Shown here: positions 1 to 6,834 of the stretch, piece after piece
Layout: each line of letters starts with the position of its first letter
Position numbering within the stretch: position 1 is the first letter of the stretch
Origin: JBBDMU01 sp040878115
GTDB lineage: Bacteria > Bacteroidota > Rhodothermia > Balneolales > Natronogracilivirgulaceae
Reading direction: 5' to 3'
DNA: 15,749 nt
Assembly: GCA_040878115.1 (NCBI GenBank)
Contig: JBBDMV010000115.1
Coordinates: 1 to 15,749, forward strand
Translations under genes and position numbers: made by a program
The notes under the pieces: generated by a model
Told to the model about the DNA's origin: nothing
The model's database searches: none
The model's input: only the letters and a program-made list of their open reading frames with translations

Positions 1-52
1 CGAAGGCGGACGCACCGTAGGCGCCGGTGTTGTAAGTAAAATCACAGATTAA
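1..52 (+). CDS. tuf: Elongation factor Tu, C-terminal end (partial)
   Basis: The frame starting at base 2 reads EGGRTVGAGVVSKITD and then a TAA stop at 50-52. This matches the conserved C-terminus of EF-Tu (family pattern EGGRTVGAGVV.KI). EF-Tu is the GTPase that carries aminoacyl-tRNA to the ribosome, and these residues belong to its domain III beta barrel. Only 16 codons are inside the window, so nothing can be said about the rest of the gene. The stop is 8 bases before the rpsJ start, which suggests co-transcription with the ribosomal cluster. Elongation factor Tu directly before rpsJ is the classic str-to-S10 junction of many bacteria. Confidence 0.9.
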   Translation, partial: EGGRTVGAGVVSKITD

Positions 53-60
53 GAACCGGA

Positions 61-372
61 ATGGCTACACAACAAAAAATAAGAATAAAGCTGAAATCAT
101 ACGATCATAAACTGATCGATAAATCAGCTGAAAAAATCATTAAAACAGTTAAGTCTACGGGCGCGGTAGTTTCAGGACCCATTCCGCTGCCTACTGACAA
201 GACCATTTACACAGTGAACCAATCACCGCATGTAAACAAAAAGTCCAGGGAACAATTTGAGTCAAGAGCTCATAAAAGATTGGTTGATATTTTATCAACC
301 GGTTCCCAGACCGTTGATGCGCTGATGAAGCTTGAGCTTCCTTCCGGTGTAGATGTTGAAATAAAGGTTTAA
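61..372 (+). CDS. rpsJ: 30S ribosomal protein S10
   Basis: This 103-residue protein has the usual S10 length. The family signature is visible at residues 35-45 (AVVSGPIPLPT), followed by the conserved HVNKKSREQFESRAHKR stretch of the long loop that reaches into the 30S head. In other bacteria S10 (NusE) also pairs with NusB in transcription antitermination. The ATG at 61 is chosen because the protein begins close to the conserved first beta strand (KIRIKLKSYDH). No Shine-Dalgarno-like sequence is evident upstream. It is the first gene of the S10-type block and probably depends on transcription coming from tuf, since the 8-base gap has no room for a promoter. Its coding sequence contains a perfect inverted repeat at 282-300. 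Confidence 0.97.
   Translation: MATQQKIRIKLKSYDHKLIDKSAEKIIKTVKSTGAVVSGPIPLPTDKTIYTVNQSPHVNKKSREQFESRAHKRLVDILSTGSQTVDALMKLELPSGVDVEIKV
282..300. repeat. Perfect 8-bp inverted repeat inside rpsJ
   Basis: GGTTGATA (282-289) and TATCAACC (293-300) are perfect reverse complements around a 3-base TTT loop. They lie in the codons for LVDILST of S10. In mRNA this would form a compact hairpin. A second, shorter repeat follows at 327-340 (GAAGCT, TG, AGCTTC). Whether either acts on the mRNA is unknown, and codon constraints could produce them by chance. Confidence 0.6.
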
Positions 373-391
373 TCCCAGGAATCAAGCGACA

Positions 392-1018
392 ATGAGTGGA
401 TTATTAGGTAAAAAAATAGGAATGACCAGCGTCTTCGACGAAGCGGGACGGCATGTGCCGGTAACCGTGATTGAAGTTGAGCCATGCGTGATTACGCAAC
501 TTAAAACAATTGAGACAGATGGTTATAACGCCGTGCAACTTGCATCGCAAGACAAGAAAAAGAAGAATGTCAGCAAAGCATTAATTGGACATTTTGCCAA
601 AGCTAACACCGACCCTAAAAGGTTAGTGAAAGAAATCAGGGACTATGCTCCCGAAGGCATGAAGGTTGGCGATTCACTCAAGGTTGATGATGTCTTTTCC
701 GAAAACACTTTCGTGGACGTTGTTTCTAAATCCAAAGGTAAAGGCTTTCAGGGCGTTATTAAGCGACATGGTTTTCATGGAGTTGGCGGACAGACACACG
801 GTCAGAAAGATCGTGAAAGGGCACCAGGAGCTATTGGTAATGCTTCAGACCCATCCCGTGTTTTCAAAGGGATAAAGATGGGCGGACGCATGGGCAATGA
901 ACAAGTTAAAATTAAAAACCTGAGGGTTGTTAAAATCATCGGTGATTCCAATTTATTACTTGTTAGCGGACCGGTTCCGGGCCCTAAAGGTAGAGCACTT
1001 GAAATACATAACTCCTGA
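392..1018 (+). CDS. rplC: 50S ribosomal protein L3
   Basis: The 208-residue product has the length and order of bacterial L3. It starts with the conserved GLLGKKIGMT (residues 3-12). Its central extension, which reaches toward the peptidyl-transferase centre, covers about residues 117-175 and includes KGKGFQGVIKRHGFHG and DPSRVFKGIKMGGRMG. L3 is an early assembly protein of the 50S subunit, bound to domain VI of 23S rRNA. By my count the residue at the site that the methyltransferase PrmB modifies in E. coli (Gln150) is Asn150 here, in GAIGNASDP, so that modification is unlikely. The gene starts 19 bases after rpsJ and ends 10 bases before rplD. Confidence 0.97.
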   Translation: MSGLLGKKIGMTSVFDEAGRHVPVTVIEVEPCVITQLKTIETDGYNAVQLASQDKKKKNVSKALIGHFAKANTDPKRLVKEIRDYAPEGMKVGDSLKVDDVFSENTFVDVVSKSKGKGFQGVIKRHGFHGVGGQTHGQKDRERAPGAIGNASDPSRVFKGIKMGGRMGNEQVKIKNLRVVKIIGDSNLLLVSGPVPGPKGRALEIHNS

Positions 1019-1028
1019 TTAAGTTCTA

Positions 1029-1679
1029 ATGCAATTAAAAATATTTAAAACGGACGGATCAGACAGCGGTAAAAAAGCAACCTTGAGTGATGATGTTTTT
1101 AAGGTTGAACCGAATGATGTTCTGATTTATGAAGATGTTCGGTCATATCTGTCAAATCAACGCCAGGGTACAGCCAAAACGAAGGAACGTGCTGAAGTTC
1201 GAGGTGGTGGTAGCAAGGCTTACCGTCAAAAAGGTACCGGAAATGCTCGTCGCGGAACGATGAGATCCCCGTTACTTAAAGGCGGTGGGACAGTATTCGG
1301 ACCGCGTCCACGTACTTACACTGTCAAGCTGAACAAAAAGATGCATCAACTTGCCAGGAAATCAGCATTAAGTTATAAGGCTACGGATAAGGCTATATTT
1401 GTTATTGAGGATTTCTCATTTGATGAGCCTAAGACAAAGAAAGTGATTGAAATCATTAATGCGCTGAAGCTTGATAACAAGAAAGTGCTTTTGTTGACGC
1501 CTGAGAATAATCAGGTTTTGTACAAATCTGCCGGAAATCTTAAGAAGGTACGAATACTTGAAGCCGGGAAGCCTTCTACATATGAAATCATGAATGCTGA
1601 TTATGTGGTGTTCCAAAAAAGCGCGATCAAGGTACTTGAAAATAACTTTAAACCTAAAGCCGAAAAAGCTGAGGCATGA
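1029..1679 (+). CDS. rplD: 50S ribosomal protein L4
   Basis: The 216-residue protein matches the L4/L1e family. It has an N-terminal globular part, the long basic loop at about residues 44-95 that lines the peptide exit tunnel (RQGTAKTKERAEVRGGG, then RQKGTGNARRGTMRSP and GGTVFGPRPR), and a C-terminal Rossmann-like half with the conserved LARKSALSYKA segment. In E. coli L4 also represses its own operon; no matching leader can be judged here because the operon's 5' end is outside the window. The last codon and stop overlap the rplW start in an ATGA arrangement, suggesting translational coupling. The ATG at 1029 has no clear ribosome binding site. Confidence 0.97.
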   Translation: MQLKIFKTDGSDSGKKATLSDDVFKVEPNDVLIYEDVRSYLSNQRQGTAKTKERAEVRGGGSKAYRQKGTGNARRGTMRSPLLKGGGTVFGPRPRTYTVKLNKKMHQLARKSALSYKATDKAIFVIEDFSFDEPKTKKVIEIINALKLDNKKVLLLTPENNQVLYKSAGNLKKVRILEAGKPSTYEIMNADYVVFQKSAIKVLENNFKPKAEKAEA

Positions 1680-1972
1680 ATAACGTATTAATAAAACCAC
1701 TGGTGACCGAAAAATTAACCGTCATTCAGGAAAAACTAAACCAATATGCTTTTGAGGTTGCTTTTAAAGCTACCAAGAATGATGTAAAAAAAGCAGTTGA
1801 GGAGAAATATCCTGAAGTTACGGTTATTAAAGTAAGAACACTGATCATGCCTGGTAAGCCAAAAGGCAGGCACACAAAAAGTGGCTTTCTCAGTGGTCGG
1901 TCCAGGCAGGTTAAAAAGGCTCTCATAAGCTTAAAAGCCGGCCAGGAAATTGACTTTTTCAGTGAAATATAA
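1676..1972 (+). CDS. rplW: 50S ribosomal protein L23
   Basis: The 98-residue product has the standard L23 length and fold signature. It begins with IKPLVTEKLT, contains the conserved YAFEVAFKATKNDVKKAVEEKY segment, and has the loop VRTLIMPGKPKGRHTKSG that touches 23S rRNA. L23 sits at the tunnel exit and, in other bacteria, forms the docking site for trigger factor and SRP. The start ATG overlaps the rplD stop by four bases. A GAGG sequence a few bases upstream, within the end of rplD, could help initiation. The protein ends 13 bases before rplB. Confidence 0.96.
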   Translation: MNNVLIKPLVTEKLTVIQEKLNQYAFEVAFKATKNDVKKAVEEKYPEVTVIKVRTLIMPGKPKGRHTKSGFLSGRSRQVKKALISLKAGQEIDFFSEI

Positions 1973-1985
1973 GAATTAATTACTC

Positions 1986-2816
1986 ATGGCAACACGTAAG
2001 TTAAAACCAAATACACCGGGTACCCGGCATAGGATCGCACCAAGGTTTGATGACGTTACTACTGATCAGCCCGAACGTTCGTTACTTGTTAGTTTATACA
2101 GCAGCGGTGGACGAAATAACACGGGCAGAATGACAGTTCGCCACCGTGGCGGTGGTCATAAAAGAAAATATCGTCTTATTGACTTTAAACGTAATAAGAA
2201 AGATGTACCTGCACTGGTTAAAACCATAGAGTATGATCCTAACAGAACAGCTCGTATAGCACTATTGGCCTATGCTGACGGTGAGAAAAGATATATTATC
2301 GCACCGGACAAACTTCAGGTAGGAGACAAGGTACTTAATGGAGACCATGTTGCACCAGAGCGTGGCAATTGCATGATGCTAAAAAACATGCCATTGGGTT
2401 CCACGGTCCATAATATTGAACTAAACCCAGGTAAAGGCGGTCAGATCGTTCGAAGTGCGGGAGCTAGTGCTCAGCTTATTGCTAAAACCGATAAATATGT
2501 TACCCTTAAATTGCCTTCAAGCGAAGTCCGAATGGTACTTGGTACCTGCGTGGCAACTATTGGTGTAGTTAGTAATACGGATCATTTTAACGTTATACTG
2601 GGTAAAGCCGGCAGAAATCGTTGGAAGGGTAGAAGGCCAAGTGTTCGTGGTGTTGTTATGAATCCGGTTGATCACCCAATGGGTGGTGGAGAAGGAAAAT
2701 CATCCGGAGGTCATCCCAGATCACCATGGGGCCAGGCCGCTAAAGGCCTCAAAACAAGAAAGCGTAAAAAACTTTCATCTAAGTTCATTGTCCGCAGAAG
2801 AAATCAAAAACAATAA
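1986..2816 (+). CDS. rplB: 50S ribosomal protein L2
   Basis: The 276-residue protein is full-length L2, one of the most conserved 50S proteins, needed for subunit association and close to the peptidyl-transferase centre. The N-terminal tail (KPNTPGTRHRI) is followed by the OB-fold domain, with RHRGGGHKRKYR at 52-63, and by the SH3-like domain. The C-terminal signature VVMNPVDHPMGGGEG (223-237) includes His230, which corresponds to the functionally important E. coli His229. The residue after DHP is Met where many families have His, a mild variation. The gene starts 13 bases after rplW and ends 6 bases before rpsS. Confidence 0.98.
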   Translation: MATRKLKPNTPGTRHRIAPRFDDVTTDQPERSLLVSLYSSGGRNNTGRMTVRHRGGGHKRKYRLIDFKRNKKDVPALVKTIEYDPNRTARIALLAYADGEKRYIIAPDKLQVGDKVLNGDHVAPERGNCMMLKNMPLGSTVHNIELNPGKGGQIVRSAGASAQLIAKTDKYVTLKLPSSEVRMVLGTCVATIGVVSNTDHFNVILGKAGRNRWKGRRPSVRGVVMNPVDHPMGGGEGKSSGGHPRSPWGQAAKGLKTRKRKKLSSKFIVRRRNQKQ

Positions 2817-2822
2817 AACGGT

Positions 2823-3089
2823 ATGCCAAGATCTTTAAAAAAAGGGCCATTTGTACATTACAAACTTCAAAAGAAGGTAGATAAGGCCAATAGTACAAGT
2901 TCAAAAAAGGTCATCAAAACCTGGTCAAGAAGCTCATTGATCACACCGGATTTTGTTGGTCTTACACTGGCCGTCCATAATGGAAAACAATTTATACCTG
3001 TGTATGTTACGGAAAACATGGTAGGTCATAAGCTGGGGGAATTTTCACCTACGCGTATTTTTAAAGGCCATCCTATTAAAAAAGGCTAA
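2823..3089 (+). CDS. rpsS: 30S ribosomal protein S19
   Basis: The product is 88 residues, typical of S19. It begins MPRSLKKGPFV, the universal start of the family, and carries the signature VHNGKQFIPVYVTENMVGHK (about residues 51-70) followed by LGEFSPTR. S19 binds 16S rRNA in the head of the 30S subunit together with S13 and contributes to intersubunit bridges. The start fits the family exactly, so no alternative start is needed. The gene is tightly packed, with 6 bases before it and 4 bases after it. Confidence 0.97.
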   Translation: MPRSLKKGPFVHYKLQKKVDKANSTSSKKVIKTWSRSSLITPDFVGLTLAVHNGKQFIPVYVTENMVGHKLGEFSPTRIFKGHPIKKG

Positions 3090-3093
3090 ATAA

Positions 3094-3501
3094 ATGGATA
3101 AAACAGTGGAATTAGTAGAAATAGAGGCGAAAGCCACACAAAAGCATTTAAGGATCTCAGCTCGTAAAGCACGACTTGTTGTCGATCTTGTGCGCGGTGA
3201 AAATGTTGAGAAGGCTCTTAACCGCTTGGCTTACACAGAAAAAGCAGCGGCTTCTTTTGTAGCCAAAGTAATTAAATCTGCGGCGGCTAACCTTAGAGAC
3301 AGAAATGAAGAAGAAGATCTTGATAACGAAGATCTATTTGTAAAAGCTATTTTTGTAGATGAGGGTGTAACGCTAAAAAGGATTCAACCTGCTCCTATGG
3401 GCCGGGCTCATCCTATTAGAAAAAGAACCAGCCATATTACAGCAATTGTGGCCAGGGAAGAAATCAAAGAACAAGATTTACACGAAGACGAAGAGGTATA
3501 A
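3094..3501 (+). CDS. rplV: 50S ribosomal protein L22
   Basis: The 135-residue protein is L22, somewhat longer than the roughly 110 residues of E. coli. The core starts around residue 12 (EAKATQKHLRISARKARLVV). The long beta hairpin that lines the exit tunnel is at about 89-119 and includes RIQPAPMGRAHPIRKRTSH, the region where macrolide-resistance changes occur in other bacteria. The additions are about 11 residues at the N-terminus and an acidic tail (EEIKEQDLHEDEEV). The tail codons also supply the purine-rich AGAGG that precedes the TTG start of rpsC. The TAA stop is separated from that start by one base. Confidence 0.96.
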   Translation: MDKTVELVEIEAKATQKHLRISARKARLVVDLVRGENVEKALNRLAYTEKAAASFVAKVIKSAAANLRDRNEEEDLDNEDLFVKAIFVDEGVTLKRIQPAPMGRAHPIRKRTSHITAIVAREEIKEQDLHEDEEV

Positions 3502-3505
3502 TTTG
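3492..3505 (+). promoter_or_regulatory. Shine-Dalgarno-like site and TTG start deciding the rpsC N-terminus
   Basis: AGAGG at 3492-3496 lies six bases before a TTG at 3503-3505. Starting there gives GQKVNPIGFRLG right after the initiator Met, the near-universal beginning of S3. The nearest in-frame ATG, at 3446, would add 19 unrelated residues encoded by the shadow of rplV. The TTG is therefore the likely start. It is the only non-ATG start I assigned in this window. Confidence 0.8.
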
Positions 3506-4252
3506 GGACAAAAAGTTAATCCAATAGGATTTCGCTTAGGTGTAGTTAAAGGCTGGGATTCAAACTGGTTCTCAGAAGATAATGTAGCTGAGAACATTCT
3601 TGAAGATTTCAAGTTACGTTCATACATCAATGCGCGATTGCGCAACGGTGGAATTTCTAAAGTAGTTATTGAGCGTACTCCAAAGCGGGTTTTGCTCACG
3701 TTGCTCACAAGCCGACCAGGTGTTATTATTGGTAAAGGTGGTGAACAAGTTGAGTTACTTCGTGAAGAACTCAAAAAGATTACCCACAAGGAAGTTCAGA
3801 TTAACATCAGTGAAATTAAACGTCCTGAAGTTGACGCCAGCCTTGTAGGGCAGAATATCGCACAGCAACTTATTGCACGAATATCATTCAGACGAGCTAT
3901 GAAAACATCGCTCTCTGCTGCAATGAGAATGGGTGCGAAAGGTATAAAGATTAAATGTTCCGGCCGTTTGGGTGGTGCAGAAATGGCCCGTACTGAACAA
4001 TACAGGGAAGGCCGTGTACCTCTTCATACTATCCGGGCGGATATTGACTATGCTAACACCACGGCCAATACCATATACGGTTCCATTGGTATCTCTGTTT
4101 GGATATTTAAGGGTGAGCTTATCGGTGATGTTGATTTAACACCCGCTGCACTCGCTACACGAGATGAAGGGCAACAAGCTCCAGGACAACAAAAACGTCG
4201 TCCCAGACGCGGTGAAAAAGGCGGTCAACGTGATCGACGTCCACGCAGGTAA
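3503..4252 (+). CDS. rpsC: 30S ribosomal protein S3
   Basis: Translated from TTG, the protein is 249 residues and begins MGQKVNPIGFRLG, as S3 does. The KH type 2 domain is clear, with its RNA-binding loop VIIGKGG at about 74-80. The C-terminal domain holds CSGRLGGAEMARTEQYREGR (152-171), the S3 signature, and DYANTTANTIYG. S3 lies at the mRNA entry channel in the 30S head and has been linked to ribosome helicase activity in E. coli. The last 30 or so residues form a glutamine-rich then strongly basic tail (KRRPRRGEKGGQRDRRPRR), a common lineage-specific extension. Choosing the upstream ATG would overlap rplV and break the conserved N-terminus. Confidence 0.96.
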   Translation: MGQKVNPIGFRLGVVKGWDSNWFSEDNVAENILEDFKLRSYINARLRNGGISKVVIERTPKRVLLTLLTSRPGVIIGKGGEQVELLREELKKITHKEVQINISEIKRPEVDASLVGQNIAQQLIARISFRRAMKTSLSAAMRMGAKGIKIKCSGRLGGAEMARTEQYREGRVPLHTIRADIDYANTTANTIYGSIGISVWIFKGELIGDVDLTPAALATRDEGQQAPGQQKRRPRRGEKGGQRDRRPRR

Positions 4253-4289
4253 AAGCTGAAATATTAACTTTTGTAATCGTTTCTGATCA

Positions 4290-4712
4290 ATGTTAGAACC
4301 AAAACGCTTTAAACGCAGAAAAGTCCAGACCGGACGAATAAAAGGCAATGCCGGAAGAGGTCATCAACTTGCCTTTGGTGATTTCGGCTTAAAGGCATTA
4401 GAACCCAAATTTATTACAGCAAGACAAATTGAAGCTTGCCGTGTTGCTATTGCACGAAAACTGCAGCGTGAAGGGCAAACCTGGATTCGAATATTTCCGG
4501 ACAAACCTATTACCAAAAAAGCTGCTGAAACTCGCATGGGTAGTGGTAAAGGTGCCTTAGACCATTTCGTTGCTGTAGTTGAACCAGGTCGAATAATGTT
4601 CGAACTTACTGGTGTTCCTAAGGAACTTGCACGTGATGCTATCCGACTGGCCCAACATAAATTGCCTATTAAAACCAAATTTGTAGCACGACGTAATTAC
4701 GAAGGACCATAA
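4290..4712 (+). CDS. rplP: 50S ribosomal protein L16
   Basis: The 140-residue product is L16, which contacts the A-site tRNA and helps organise the peptidyl-transferase centre. Recognisable segments are MLEPKRFKRRKVQTGR at the start, AFGDFGLKALEPKFITARQI (28-47), and the loop KPITKKAAETRMGSGKGA. Arg82 in that loop aligns by eye with the arginine that is hydroxylated in E. coli L16. The start follows a 37-base gap after rpsC, the second-largest spacing in the cluster. That gap is AT-rich, and I see neither a clear promoter nor a Shine-Dalgarno motif in it. Confidence 0.97.
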   Translation: MLEPKRFKRRKVQTGRIKGNAGRGHQLAFGDFGLKALEPKFITARQIEACRVAIARKLQREGQTWIRIFPDKPITKKAAETRMGSGKGALDHFVAVVEPGRIMFELTGVPKELARDAIRLAQHKLPIKTKFVARRNYEGP

Positions 4713-4722
4713 GGAAGAAGAT

Positions 4723-4950
4723 ATGAAAGCAAATGAATTAAGAGATCTTTCAATATCCGAGCTGAAAGCTCGAATTGATGATATAAATAATGAAGTCAGC
4801 CAGCTTAACTTTAACAAGGCTGTTGCCGGTCAGGTAGAAAACCCTGCGCAAATGAGAGCTCGCCGACGTGAGTTAGCCAGGCTCAAAACGATTATACATG
4901 AAAAAACGGGTGACAAAGTAAGCCAAGAGGAAACAGAAGATAATGAGTGA
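4723..4950 (+). CDS. rpmC: 50S ribosomal protein L29
   Basis: The 75-residue protein has the helical hairpin of L29. It begins MKANELRDLSISELKARIDD and has the conserved second helix with NPAQMRARRRELARLKTI. L29 sits near the tunnel exit beside L23, where it contributes to the docking surface for nascent-chain factors. About ten residues at the C-terminus (KVSQEETEDNE) are acidic and extend past the usual end. An AAGGAAG sequence shortly upstream of the ATG is one of the better Shine-Dalgarno-like sites in this window. The end overlaps rpsQ by eight bases in another frame, implying coupled translation. Confidence 0.95.
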   Translation: MKANELRDLSISELKARIDDINNEVSQLNFNKAVAGQVENPAQMRARRRELARLKTIIHEKTGDKVSQEETEDNE

Positions 4951-5209
4951 AGAAATCGTAAGAAATCAGAGGAAGCAGCGAGTAGGCCTGGTGGTTAGTG
5001 ACCGAATGCAAAAAACCATAACGGTAGCTGTTGACCGGCAGATTAAACACCCTATTTATGGTAAATTCATCACCAAAACAACCAAGTACATGGCCCATGA
5101 TGAAGCCGGTGACGCAAAAATCGGTGACAAAGTGCAGATCATAGAAACACGACCGCTCTCCAGGCATAAACGTTGGAGATTGGTTGAAGTACTGGAAAGA
5201 GCCAAGTAA
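4943..5209 (+). CDS. rpsQ: 30S ribosomal protein S17
   Basis: The 88-residue product is S17, an OB-fold primary 16S rRNA-binding protein of the 30S body. Conserved features are GLVVSDRMQKTITVAVDR, the YMAHDE stretch, and GDKVQIIETRPLSRHKRWRL, the family signature near the C-terminus. It starts inside the last codons of rpmC (eight-base overlap), so ribosomes finishing L29 may reinitiate here. The order rplP-rpmC-rpsQ closes the S10-type block, and rplN follows after 18 bases without a visible promoter. Confidence 0.96.
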   Translation: MSEEIVRNQRKQRVGLVVSDRMQKTITVAVDRQIKHPIYGKFITKTTKYMAHDEAGDAKIGDKVQIIETRPLSRHKRWRLVEVLERAK

Positions 5210-5227
5210 AGCGTAGGATATAAAAAA

Positions 5228-5596
5228 ATGGTACAGACACAGTCTATATTAACCGTAGCCGATAATAGCGGCGCAAAAAAAATTATGTGTATCAAAGTCT
5301 TAGGTGACTCAAAAAGAAGATATGCAAGAATTGGCGATCTCGTTGTTTGCTCAGTAAAAACTGCCATCCCGGGCGGTACGGTGAAAAAAGGGGATGTTGT
5401 AAAAGCTGTTGTGGTGAGAACCAAAAAAGAAGTGCGCCGGGTTGATGGCAGCTATATTCGTTTTGATGAAAATGCCGCCGTAGTTATTAATAATGAATCG
5501 GAACCCGTGGGCACACGAATATTTGGACCTATTGCCCGGGAACTCAGGGAGAAAAACTTCATGAGAATTGTCTCCCTGGCACCCGAAGTATTGTAA
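5228..5596 (+). CDS. rplN: 50S ribosomal protein L14
   Basis: At 122 residues the protein has exactly the common L14 length. It begins MVQTQSILTVADNSGAKKIM, a highly conserved start, and ends with GTRIFGPIARELREKNFMRI and SLAPEVL. L14 lies on the subunit interface, forms intersubunit bridges, and in other bacteria is the binding site for the silencing factor RsfS. It opens the spc-type block. Upstream is a short A-rich sequence (TATAAAAAA) directly before the ATG rather than a strong ribosome binding site. Such A-rich leaders are often favoured in Bacteroidota. Confidence 0.98.
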   Translation: MVQTQSILTVADNSGAKKIMCIKVLGDSKRRYARIGDLVVCSVKTAIPGGTVKKGDVVKAVVVRTKKEVRRVDGSYIRFDENAAVVINNESEPVGTRIFGPIARELREKNFMRIVSLAPEVL

Positions 5597-5609
5597 AACG
5601 AGATCAGAT

Positions 5610-5963
5610 ATGCCTAGAACAAAAAACAAACAAAAAAAGCTTCACGTTAAGAAAAATGACCAGGTAGAAGTACTTACCGGTAACGATAAGGGCAAACGAG
5701 GTAAGGTTCTGATGGTTTTTCCAGGTAAGGAACGTGTGCTTGTTGAAGGAATAAACATGCGTACAAAGCATCAAAAACCTACCCAGGAGAACCCTCAAGG
5801 TGGCCGGCCACAACAGGAAATGCCTATTCATGTATCTAATGTCCTGCCGGTTGATCCAGGTAGCGATGAGGCAACCAGAATCGGAAGAAAAAGGATTACT
5901 GAAAGCGGAAAAGAAAGATGGGTTCGCTTTGCGAAGGTGAGCGGTGAAACGTTGGATAAATAA
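5610..5963 (+). CDS. rplX: 50S ribosomal protein L24
   Basis: The product from the ATG at 5610 has 117 residues and starts MPRTKNKQKKLHVKKND. The KOW motif is at about residues 16-45, with the conserved VLTGNDKGKRGKVLMVFPGK followed by RVLVEGINM. The second half contains HVSNVLPVDP and ends with RWVRFAKVSGETL. L24 is an assembly initiator that binds the 5' domain of 23S rRNA near the tunnel exit. An in-frame ATG at 5568 exists but lies within the rplN coding region and would add 14 unrelated residues. The 5610 start, 13 bases after the rplN stop, is preferred. Confidence 0.95.
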   Translation: MPRTKNKQKKLHVKKNDQVEVLTGNDKGKRGKVLMVFPGKERVLVEGINMRTKHQKPTQENPQGGRPQQEMPIHVSNVLPVDPGSDEATRIGRKRITESGKERWVRFAKVSGETLDK

Positions 5964-5979
5964 GTAATTAGACAAACAA

Positions 5980-6543
5980 ATGGCTGAAGCAAGACTTTAT
6001 ACACAATACAAAGAAGAGATTCTTTCAAAGCTGCAAAAAGAATTTAATTTAAAAAACAAGATGGCTGTGCCCAAACTTGTTAAGATCAGTATCAATTGCG
6101 GTGTTGGAGAAGCAGTAGCTGACCGGAAACGACTCGATGATATAACCAATAATATTGGTTTGATTACAGGACAAAAACCGGTATTGACAAAAGCGCGAAA
6201 ATCTATAGCTAACTTTAAGCTCAGACAAGGGATGCCAATCGGCTGCAAGGTCACCCTGAGAAAGAAAATTATGTTTGAATTTCTTGATCGGTTAATTAAC
6301 CTTTCTCTTCCGAGAACGCGTGACTTTCAGGGGGTACCGGATAAAGGATTTGACGGGCGTGGAAATTATACTATGGGTATTACTGAACATGCGATATTTC
6401 CTGAAATTGATACCGATAAACTAGATCGTCTGCATGGCATGGATATTACATTCGTCACAACGGCTGAAACAGATGAACAAGCTTACAGCCTTTTAAAATA
6501 CTTTGGAATGCCTTTTAAGAATCGTAAAATGGAAGAAGCATAA
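5980..6543 (+). CDS. rplE: 50S ribosomal protein L5
   Basis: The 187-residue protein is L5, a little longer than the 179 residues of E. coli. Recognised segments are PKLVKISINCGVGEA (residues 30-44), GQKPVLTKARKSIANFKLRQ and IGCKVTLR, and then LPRTRDFQGVPDKGFDGRGN, the strongly conserved central motif. L5 binds 5S rRNA with L18 and L25 in the central protuberance and touches P-site tRNA. The ATG at 5980 follows an AAACAA sequence with no Shine-Dalgarno motif. The stop lies two bases before the rpsN start. Confidence 0.98.
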   Translation: MAEARLYTQYKEEILSKLQKEFNLKNKMAVPKLVKISINCGVGEAVADRKRLDDITNNIGLITGQKPVLTKARKSIANFKLRQGMPIGCKVTLRKKIMFEFLDRLINLSLPRTRDFQGVPDKGFDGRGNYTMGITEHAIFPEIDTDKLDRLHGMDITFVTTAETDEQAYSLLKYFGMPFKNRKMEEA

Positions 6544-6545
6544 AT

Positions 6546-6815
6546 ATGGCAAAGAAATCCTGGATAGTACGCAACGAGAAGCGGAAAAGAACAGTAGAAA
6601 AATTCGCGGAACGCAGAAAAGAACTTAAAGAAAAGGGCGATTATGAAGCTCTTCAAAAATTACCACGAGATTCCAGCCCTACAAGGGTTAAAAAAAGATG
6701 TTCCATAACAGGACGATCTCGTGGGATGGTAAGTGAGTTTGGCGTATCGCGTATCATTTTTAGAGAGTTGGCACTTGCCGGTAAGATTCCCGGGGTTAAG
6801 AAAGCCAGCTGGTAA
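6546..6815 (+). CDS. rpsN: 30S ribosomal protein S14, zinc-independent long form
   Basis: The 89-residue product is the long form of S14, a 30S head protein contacting 16S rRNA. It begins MAKKSWIVRNEKR and carries the family signature KKRCSITGRSRGMVSEFGVS and then RIIFRELALAGKIPGVKKASW. Zinc-binding S14 is about 61 residues with a CxxC...CxxC ribbon. Here there is a single cysteine and therefore no zinc site. Two bases separate it from the rplE stop, so it is probably translated by reinitiation. Its position between rplE and rpsH is the standard one for the spc block. Confidence 0.97.
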   Translation: MAKKSWIVRNEKRKRTVEKFAERRKELKEKGDYEALQKLPRDSSPTRVKKRCSITGRSRGMVSEFGVSRIIFRELALAGKIPGVKKASW

Positions 6816-6834
6816 TTAAAGGAAATAATTAATC

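Noticed and set aside
5568..5609. Upstream in-frame ATG for rplX
   Set aside because: It lies inside rplN and adds 14 residues unlike L24; the ATG at 5610 gives the family-typical start.
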